DNA of 64,000 bases from the NCBI GenBank assembly GCA_025174535.1, contig JALBUN010000020.1, positions 372,001 to 436,000 on the forward strand. Reading direction: 5' to 3'. Of the stretch, positions 56,785-64,000 are shown one piece after another. Every line of letters begins with the position of its first letter. The stretch's first letter is position 1. The notes beneath the pieces were generated by a model, which saw nothing but the letters and a program-made list of their open reading frames with translations, did no database searches and had not been told where the DNA came from. The DNA comes from Cantharellus purpuraceus. Lineage: Eukaryota > Basidiomycota > Agaricomycetes > Cantharellales > Hydnaceae. Both the position numbers and the translations under genes were made by a program.

Positions 56785-58414
56785 ATGATTGAGGTGCCCA
56801 GTCCCAGCATAGACACCATTCCTGAGGTCATCGAAGAACCAACGGACCATCAATGAAGAGGATGACACTCCACCCTCCCCAAATCTGGTGCAAGCCATCT
56901 CCCTGCTCACCAGCAGCATCCATACCCCACAAGCCCCTAAGTCCTGGACCTTGGTCTGGGAACCTGACCCATTCGATGGCTCTGACCCATGCAAGCTCCA
57001 GCCATTCTTGGTGCAATGCCGTTGAATTTCCACAACCACCCTGATGCATTCACATCCAATTGGGTGAAGGTCACCTTCGCCATGTCCTATCTCAAGGGCA
57101 CCACACTGGACTACTTTGAGCCAGCACTCATGGATGACTCTGATGACCTGATATGGTCAGAAGACTACTCTGACTTCATCTCCGAACTTTGGACCAATTT
57201 CAGTCCTTACAACCCTGAGGCCGATGCTGAGAATGAACTTGATTGACTTCAGATGAAGGAAAATCACAAAATTGCAAAATACATTGTGAGTTTCCAGCAG
57301 CTAGCCCCAAAAGTCCAATGGGGTGATGCTGCACTCTGATGCCAATTTTACGTTGGTCTCCCATCCTGCATCAAGGACGGGATATCATGCATTGGTAAGC
57401 CAGATGCTTTGGTAAACCTTTGCAAGCTTGCCCAATTCATCAACACCCATTATTGGGAATGTCAATCCAAGGTCTCCCATGAAAATTCGGCTAACAACAA
57501 ATCAGACAAATCATCAGACAAGACCCCAAAGTCCAACAAGGGGTCTGATAAGACGCTTGTTCAGAAATACAACAAATACGTATATACAACCTATTTTCCT
57601 CAAATTTTATACAATACACTTCAATTCAAACTTATTTTCATATTTCAACATGATTCTCAAATTTTACACAATATACTAGATTAAAACATATTGTGATATT
57701 TTGGCATAATTCTCAAAAATAATTCTTTTTTTCCTGATTTAGTGGTGGCAACTCTCTTGAGGGAACATCCAAATATCATTGATTCTTTCTTATACAATAC
57801 TTGTAACATAATTTGAACTATCTTTAATCCCCACCTGGTATTTGTATATCTAAATACCCTATATAATACCAATTATATTAATACATACATTCCTATTATA
57901 TCCATGTAAATGATTATGTTCATCTCAACCAAATATCTTATCTTTTAAAGTTTATTAAAATATAGAATATATGTTTATATTTATGAAAATTTCACACATC
58001 CGAAATCTTTTAAGATATCCAAATTGTAACTCCCTGGCTTTATGTATCATTGAAATCCTGATGTATATCTCCTATACATCAGAATATTGTATACTGACAT
58101 GATTCCGAACAAGCGTCTAAGAAGACCACCACCAACTCAGGCCAGGAGTCAAACACTGGTAATGCTGCCACTTCTGGTTCCAGTCAGAACAACTCTGGAA
58201 CTGGCAATAGCTAAGGAGCTTGCAAGAGCACTCCAGACCTCTCCACCAAGCTGGGGAAGGATAGAAAACTTACCCAGCAGGAATGCATGGACAACAACCT
58301 CTGCCTGTTCTGCAGAAAACCTGGCCACCAAGCCAAGGATTGCAACAAGGCAACCTCATCAGCAGCAAAGGCAAAGGGCCATGCCACCAATGCCACAATG
58401 GACAAGTCCAACAT
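56785..58414 (+). pseudogene. Gypsy-A gag with CCHC zinc knuckle, broken
   Basis: ATG at 56785 opens MIEVPSPSIDTIPEVIEEP. A stop and frameshift precede NFHNHPDAFTSNWVKVTFA, LKGTTLDYFEPALMDDS and FISELWTNFSPYNPEADAE (capsid-like). The MITE-like element splits it at 57553-58116. Downstream, 58302-58343 encodes CLFCRKPGHQAKDC, a C-x2-C-x4-H-x4-C nucleocapsid knuckle. It ends at LTR-B. Nucleic-acid packaging is the family role. This copy is non-functional. Confidence 0.8.
57553..58116. mobile_element. AT-rich MITE-like element, second copy (564 bp)
   Basis: TIRs ACGCTTGTTCAGAA and, inverted, ACGCTTGTTCGGAA. Flanks ATAAG (57548-57552) and CTAAG (58117-58121). Sits in gag. Confidence 0.65.
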
Positions 58415-60746
58415 TGTTTTGTGACCTGCAAAATTATGGTGTTAGGGCAAACTCTAAATCACCACAATTCCATGAATGAACAGCTGAGAAGAATATCAAA
58501 CCCTGCTGCAGCACAACTCCAGAAACAATTTAACATTTGTACTTTGGTTACAATCCTTTGTATTGGTCAATGCAGACAATATGCAGAAAAGTAATACGTT
58601 TCTTAGCAGCAAGAAATGAATAAGACTTCCAGAGTCTAGAGTTCATGGACAACCAGCATCATTATACAACTGAGATCCAGACATGTAGGACTAAACTGTT
58701 TCCTCAAAAGAATCAAGGCTGTCGACAACGCACTATGTGCCCAATGCAAATAACCAGAAACAGTCATGCATTACCTACTACACTGCAAAAGATTCGAATC
58801 ACAGTGCAAGGAGCTACGTCACAACACAGGTAAAGCGAGCTATTCCACATCCTGACTACTAGGCAACGATAATGTCATTGATCACATGCTCAAATACATT
58901 GAAGGATCAAGAAGATTTGAATACTACAGGGACTTGACACGGAAAGACCCTGAATAGACTAAGCTTCACATTATCTACCAAAGAAGCTCAACACTGACAT
59001 AGACCACAACACACAGAACAACACGTTTCCAACACACTCATCGGCTCTCACTTTATGCCGATCCATCAAGGGGTACCCCACCCTGCCTTCGTGCCTCCCT
59101 GGCAACATACTCCAGTCAATCTGAAAAGAAACCTCAACATGACCTAGCCAGGCACCAACATCACACCCACCCCTTAGATCCGACCCCATCAATCACCACA
59201 TAGATACCATCCCTTATATAATGAATATATGAGCTCCCTGCATTGGTGATATGGGGAGTTTTGACTGCACCTGGAGAACCAGGCGTGGGATCCCTATGCA
59301 GCAAGAGGTATAAAACTCAGGGTACAGCCAACCCCTAAGGGCGATAGGTTTAGAACCACGTCACCAGCCATTAAATTGGCCAAATGCATAGCTCATAAAA
59401 CTATCTATTTCCCGACCTCTACCACCACAATCCTACACAGTAACAATGAGGCCCTGTAGTCAAAGATCCCGGCTATACCTTAGTTCATGTAACAGTAACG
59501 GTGTACCATAAGCGCATCAGCACTTCAAGCACCTTAATTGATCTTCTCTCTCTCTAGAGTTCATGGACACTTAGGGGTCCAGATATTCTGAAAAGAGGGG
59601 AATGCACTTAGAGGCTAAAGGAAGTAGGTGGATGAATCCAACCATCCAACCAGTGGCACTCTGAAGCAGGTAACAGCAATGTGTGAAGTAGTCTAGCAAC
59701 TGCTTCACACAAGTTCAAGCTTCTAATGCTCTGCAAAGGCAGTACACACTAGTTACTTAAACAAGAGCACTAATGGCAGGACTATTGACAGACAATCTCA
59801 CCCTGTAGATTTGTAGTCACGTGAGGTAGATACTACACTCATGCCCAAAGCAGGAATATCACTACTTTGAGTGCAATCAAGTACAGTTACACAACTGTAA
59901 AAGATCCTTGAACTGGTAATCAACAGTTACTGAGATAGAGGATGACACTGTATGTCACTCTAGTCACACTGGTGTGAAGAAGATGGGTAGAATAGATTGA
60001 ATATGTTACTATTTCAGAGGCAGAATGACCTCCTTATATATTGTATTTACAGGGGCTGACTAATGCTTCTGGAATATTCTACCTATTAATAGATGGAAAC
60101 TACTGGAAGGTTGTGGAAAGTGAAAGAAAGGGGTAGAATATTCCAAGCCAATCACAGGTTCTGATCACTGGACTAACACTGATCAGGAGCTGAATAATGG
60201 TTCTGGAAAGTTCTATCTAATAATAGAAGGAAACAGCTAGAATGTTATGGAAAGGGATAGAATATTCCAAGGCAATCACCTGATCTGATCCCTGAACTAG
60301 ACACTGATCAGGCAAAAAGAAGGGTGTCCACCCTGTTTTCTGTATTGGTTTGCACAGCCATGGATAGCCACATCTCAGGTCATGATCTCCATGGAAAATA
60401 GTACCCTGAGAGGCTGTGGTTGTCAAGTTACAGAATATTTATTGATCAGAGACATCTGAGCTTGAATTCAGGCCAAATGCCTGGTCCAAAGGTGGAGAGC
60501 CAGCTGTGTTAAGGTTTGTGGGCACCTATGGGTCCACAACTGTAGCACAGCAGAAATAAATCATTCTGGGCCAGGTTCTGCATGGAATATTCCCAAAAAA
60601 AATATGGAAAAATAGAGAATATTTGAATAAGTCCATTCCAGGTACAAGCACCAAATATATGCTGATATTTAGGAATGGAAAAGCAAAGTATGGCACATTG
60701 GTGCTCCATAAATAGTATTTGATAGGGAAAAGGTGGTTCCCATACA
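58415..60746 (-). mobile_element. LTR-B containing a LINE insertion
   Basis: TGTTTTGTGACC...GGTTCCCATACA. Flanks AACAT and GATGT do not match, so a rearrangement followed insertion, as in the left copy (9986-11372), which shares only the GATGT side. Heat-shock-type motifs occur on the minus strand near 60067-60085 and 60200-60215. Confidence 0.82.
58652..59552 (+). mobile_element. 5'-truncated LINE (non-LTR retrotransposon) with a 17-bp TSD
   Basis: 901 bp between two copies of TCTAGAGTTCATGGACA (58635-58651 and 59553-59569). It encodes a LINE C-terminal segment: QLRSRHVGLNCFLKRIKAVD, then a cysteine-histidine knuckle CAQC...PETVMHYLLHC, then RFEYYRDLTRKDPE before a stop. This arrangement is typical of the region after RT/RNase H in Tad/I-type fungal LINEs. 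About 600 bp of 3' UTR follow, ending in a TC-repeat. Confidence 0.8.
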
Positions 60747-61783
60747 GATGTCAAGGCGATGGACCCAAAAAAAATAGTAAGCAGTCCTCTAGCCTCCATA
60801 CAGGCTGAGGGCTGCATTGGTACTCCCCGTACGACAAATGAGGTTTGCCTGAACACATCCACTCTTTCCCACTCCAACTCCCTTACCCTCCCTGTCTACT
60901 CCGACTCCATTCCCGATACCACTATTCAAGCATTAATTGACTCCAGTTCTACTCACTGTTTCCTCAATTCCTGTTTTTCCAATTTACATAAACTCCATAC
61001 ATACACCATAACTCCAATATTGCTCCAATTATTTGATGGCACTACTAATGCTGTTATTTCACGAGCTATAGATCTATCTATTTTTCTGTCAGAGAAATCC
61101 AGAACCTTACATTCTATGTTACTCTGCTTGACTCCAGCTGTTCTGTGGTTCTTGGACATAATTGGCTCACCTGCTACAATCCGTTGATTAACTGGGCATT
61201 GGGCCATATCACATTCTGTTCCCCAGTACAGGCTGTGTCATTCCTGACATCACCAGCAACTTTAGGTGCAAAATTATCTTCCGCCTCCACTGACTCCGCT
61301 CCAATAGATACTCCGCCTACCCCTCTGTCTATATTGATGGTGGATGCTATGGTCTTCATCAGACTAAGCAAACTGGATGGCTCTCACACGTTCACCTCTC
61401 TGATCTGATGTTCCTCACCATCCATTCCACCCGATCAACTCCACCGGACCTATCTATGGTTCCTAGGGAGTATCATGAGTTCGCCGATGTGTTCAGCAAG
61501 TCTAAAGCTGACTCCCTAGCAGAACACCAACCATACAATCTCAGGATTGAGTTGAATGACAACTCCACCCCTCTGCTTGGCCCTATCTACTTGCTATCCC
61601 AAAAAGAGCTACTGGCTCTCCAAACATTCATAGACAAGAACTTGGCCATGGGCTTCATCTGCCCATCCCTATCCCCCCATGGAGCTCCAGTCCTATTTGT
61701 CCACAAAAAGGATGGATCACTCTGTCTATGCGTCGACTTCTGTGGACTCAACAAGATCACCAAGAAAGACCGATACCCAATCT
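60747..61783 (+). pseudogene. Gypsy-A pol, protease and N-terminal RT (copy 2)
   Basis: MDPKKIVSSPLASIQAEG, then protease ALIDSSSTHCFLNS. RT starts with [40 protein letters not shown] and [13 protein letters not shown]. At about 61783 it is fused directly to the integrase, so the RT catalytic YLDD and RNase H are missing. Confidence 0.82.
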
Positions 61784-62957
61784 GCACCATGTGTATGTGC
61801 TCAAAATCGCAAAGGCACAAACCCTACAGAATGCTTAAGCAACTTCCAGTCCCAGAGCAACCATGGAACTCCATCTCCATGGATTTCATAGAGAAACTCC
61901 CCCCATTGCTGGATACGACACCATACTCGTGATTGTCGACAGGTTCACTAAACAATCACTATTTATTCCAACACATGACACCATCACCTCTGCCTCACTA
62001 GCTAAGTTGTTCGTTCTCCACATATTCTCTAAACATGGAGTCCCATCGCATGTCACATCCAATCGGCACTTGGAGTTCATGTCCTCCTTCTTCCACACAT
62101 TAGGAAAGGCTCTCAACATGAAGCTTCACTTCACCTCCGGGTACCATCCCGAAGGAGATGGACAAACGGAACAAATGAATCAGTCCCTGGAACAATATCT
62201 CTGAATCTATTGTAACTATCAACAGGACAACTGGGCTGATCTACTTCCGATCACAGAGTTTGCCTACAACAACACTCCAAACGCGACTACTGGCATCTCT
62301 CCATTCGTTGCTAATAAAGGCTATCATCCAAACATCTCTGTCCACCCTGAGAAAGAACTTGCCTCCGCCAAAGCCCACCAATTTGTAACCGACCTTGATC
62401 AACTACACCAACATCTCCAAGAAACCATCTCCGATGCCCAGAAACAATATCAAGTCTCCACAGACCAACACCACATTCCAGCTCCAGACCTGCAAATCGG
62501 AGACAAAGTATTCTTTAAGGCCAAACATTTCTGGACCACCCATCCATCGAAGAAACTCTCGGAGAAATACTTAGGTCCTTATGAGGTCATTGCTCATGCA
62601 GGCAGCAGGTCCTTCACCCTCCGCCTCCCTGACCACTTCCAAGCAGTTCATCCGGTCTTCCATATATCAATGCTTGAACCCGCAACTACAAATGAGATCT
62701 CCGGTCGCACACAACCCCCACCTCCCCTGATCATCATTGAAGGAGACAATGAATATGAGATATCTGAGATCCTGGACTCGAAGATCGACCGTCAATACAA
62801 GTGCAAGCTCCAGTACTTAGTCAAATGGACTGGATATGAAGGCACCGATGAAGAGTCCTCATGGATCTCTGTGTCCAAACTCGATCATGCATCCAAATCC
62901 GTCCCCAACTTTCACTCCGCTTATCCAGACAAACCTGGCCCTCTTATGAATCTTTAA
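61784..62957 (+). pseudogene. Gypsy-A pol, integrase and chromodomain (copy 2)
   Basis: [19 protein letters not shown], core [10 protein letters not shown], a frameshift, then VDRFTKQSLFIPTHDTITSA. The usual SDRGSEF motif is SNRHLEF here, so the second catalytic Asp is lost. HPEGDGQTEQ keeps the Glu. From 62205 the frame is open to TAA at 62955-62957: LQIGDKVFFKAKHFWTTHP, YLGPYEVIAHAGSRSFTLRL, HPVFHISMLEP, then a chromodomain (EISEILDSKIDR, LQYLVKWTGYEGTDEESSWI). Chromodomains in this family direct integration to heterochromatin. Confidence 0.85.
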
Positions 62958-63109
62958 GTTCAATTACTAATGCTAATTCTATTATTTTGCATCATCATTT
63001 TATTACAAGTCACAAGGAAAATTCCCAGCCTGCCCAAAAAACCCCAAACGAATATCACTCCACCTCATTTTTCTCCGCTCCAAAATTATAATCATTTTCA
63101 TTTTTATTT

Positions 63110-63970
63110 TTATACATCGTGTTTCCTTTTCCCCTTCCCCTTATCTACCTCAGGCTCTGTCTCCGACTCATCATCACTCTCTACATCTGACACCCAATCT
63201 TTCTCATCCCCCATGTCCGAATCCTCATCCAAAGGGGCCATGAACTTCCACAACTGATGTAACTCGACTGTCTGCTGACCCTCCAGAACCTCCTTCTGTT
63301 TCATCGTCTTCACCAAGTCCACTAGCAACCCCTCCGTCCACCAGAGGTGCTCTGACTGCAGGTTAACCAGCCGGATAAGCTGGCCCACGGTACTATTGGA
63401 CACGGAGATGTGCCCCGTACCTGCACCGGTTGTTGCCCCTTCCGATCCAACACCGCTACCCCCAGCTGCCACAGCACCTGTCTCCATCCGCTGCTTTTTG
63501 GTTGGACAACCTTCCGATTCTTTCTCTGCCCCTCCTTGTACCACTAGTCAGGGCTTGACGCTCCGACTCTGTGGATCAAACTTTCCATTGATCCTACACC
63601 CTCCTTTCCGACCCCAACAACGATCACAGGACTGAAGGCGGTGAGTTGGGCTGGTAGGCCACACACACTCCACGCCCGCATCATGACACAAGTCACAAGT
63701 TACACTGGGCCTGCCAAATGGCTCCACTGGAGCCAGAGCCTTGGGTGGTCTGCCCCTTCTCAACGCGGCCTCCAAGTGTTCCCTCTCCTCCTCCTTGTCC
63801 TGCTGTTCTGCTGCCGCCTTCTCCATCTCATGCTTGCAAAGCTGGATTGCTGACCTTGCGACACGCAGCTCCTTCTTACAGGTCACCAACACGCAACTCT
63901 CTGCCTTGCACCATATGACCCTCCGATCCGCCTCCCGCTTCTCCATATCAGCACTCAGGTACACCTTCAA
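63110..63970 (-). CDS. Antisense accessory gene of Gypsy-A copy 2 (Zn2Cys6-spaced)
   Basis: Minus strand, convergent with pol, and continues beyond the shown start. A charged helix (KHEMEKAAAEQQDKEEEREH) precedes PVEPFGRPSVTCDLC and the six-cysteine motif (63596-63697) with spacing identical to copy 1. A single in-frame TGA (63548-63550) follows in the context TGACTAG, then 144 open codons end in an acidic stretch (DEDSDMGDEKDW, SDVESDDESETEPEVDKGKG). Copy 1's extra TGA is absent here. The extension has the same length (144 codons) in both copies. Confidence 0.62.
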
Positions 63971-64000
63971 TGAAAAGACTGCGACGTCGAGATTCTTCTT

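Larger units (their letters stand above)
56211..64000 (+). mobile_element. Gypsy-A copy 2, Ty3/gypsy chromovirus, runs off the right edge
   Basis: 5' LTR 56211-56727, gag to 58414 with a MITE-like insertion, LTR-B 58415-60746 with a LINE insertion, protease/RT 60747-61783, a large deletion, then integrase/chromodomain to 62957 and the antisense gene from 63970. It occupies the same position within LTR-D as copy 1, so both derive from one insertion, yet their pol regions differ at roughly one base in ten by eye. It retains more CG sites than copy 1. Confidence 0.85.

Noticed and set aside
57681..57872. Short ORFs in the AT-rich MITE-like element as a transposase remnant
   Set aside because: No transposase motif, very AT-rich, and not conserved between the two copies.

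Overview
This window is repeat-dense DNA from a filamentous fungus, most likely an agaricomycete basidiomycete. The evidence is a DUF6535-type membrane domain fused to ARM/HEAT repeats, introns of about 49-60 nt with GTATGT-like donors and CTNAC-like branch sites, chromodomain-bearing Ty3/gypsy retrotransposons, and CpG decay inside those elements. No bacterial-type operons, rRNA or tRNA genes were recognised. The species cannot be named from sequence alone.

The window is organised around a very large inverted repeat. The left arm (about 12246-31549) and right arm (about 36865-56210) are near-identical and lie around a 5.3 kb spacer, with the axis near 34227. Each arm carries one apparently intact host gene: a 35-exon, 1859-residue DUF6535/ARM-HEAT repeat protein (17314-24727 + and 43727-51141 -). 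Each arm also carries a broken mannitol-1-phosphate 5-dehydrogenase-like gene just downstream of it, split by a 706-bp solo LTR (TSD GGCTT). Everything else in the arms is retrotransposon debris: LTRs named here B, C, D, F and G, plus gag and pol fragments.

Outside the arms both flanks are occupied by a Ty3/gypsy chromovirus, called Gypsy-A. Copy 1 (1107-12245, minus strand) has both LTRs and near-matching 5-bp target duplications. Copy 2 (from 56211, plus strand) runs off the right edge. Gypsy-A sits inside LTR-D, LTR-D sits inside a gag fragment (F), and Gypsy-A itself is riddled with solo LTRs and a MITE-like element. In the right copy a LINE tail with a 17-bp target duplication sits inside an LTR-B that sits inside Gypsy-A, making a five-level nest. 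The spacer (31550-36864) holds another decayed gypsy pol (pol-B), split by LTR-D, which is itself split by LTR-E (TSD GGGTA).

Four things stand out. (1) Gypsy-A carries, antisense between pol and the 3' LTR, a gene with its own TATA box. It encodes a coiled coil, an exact Zn2Cys6 cysteine spacing and an acidic tail reached only through a UGA-CUAG stop, and this is conserved in both copies. (2) LTR-B contains perfect three-unit heat-shock elements upstream of its TATA box in the copies checked. (3) The ARM/HEAT gene is built from phase-1 exons of 117 nt, each equal to one repeat. (4) The palindrome's inner edge coincides exactly with an LTR-B terminus, and its identity drops sharply at the Gypsy-A LTR.
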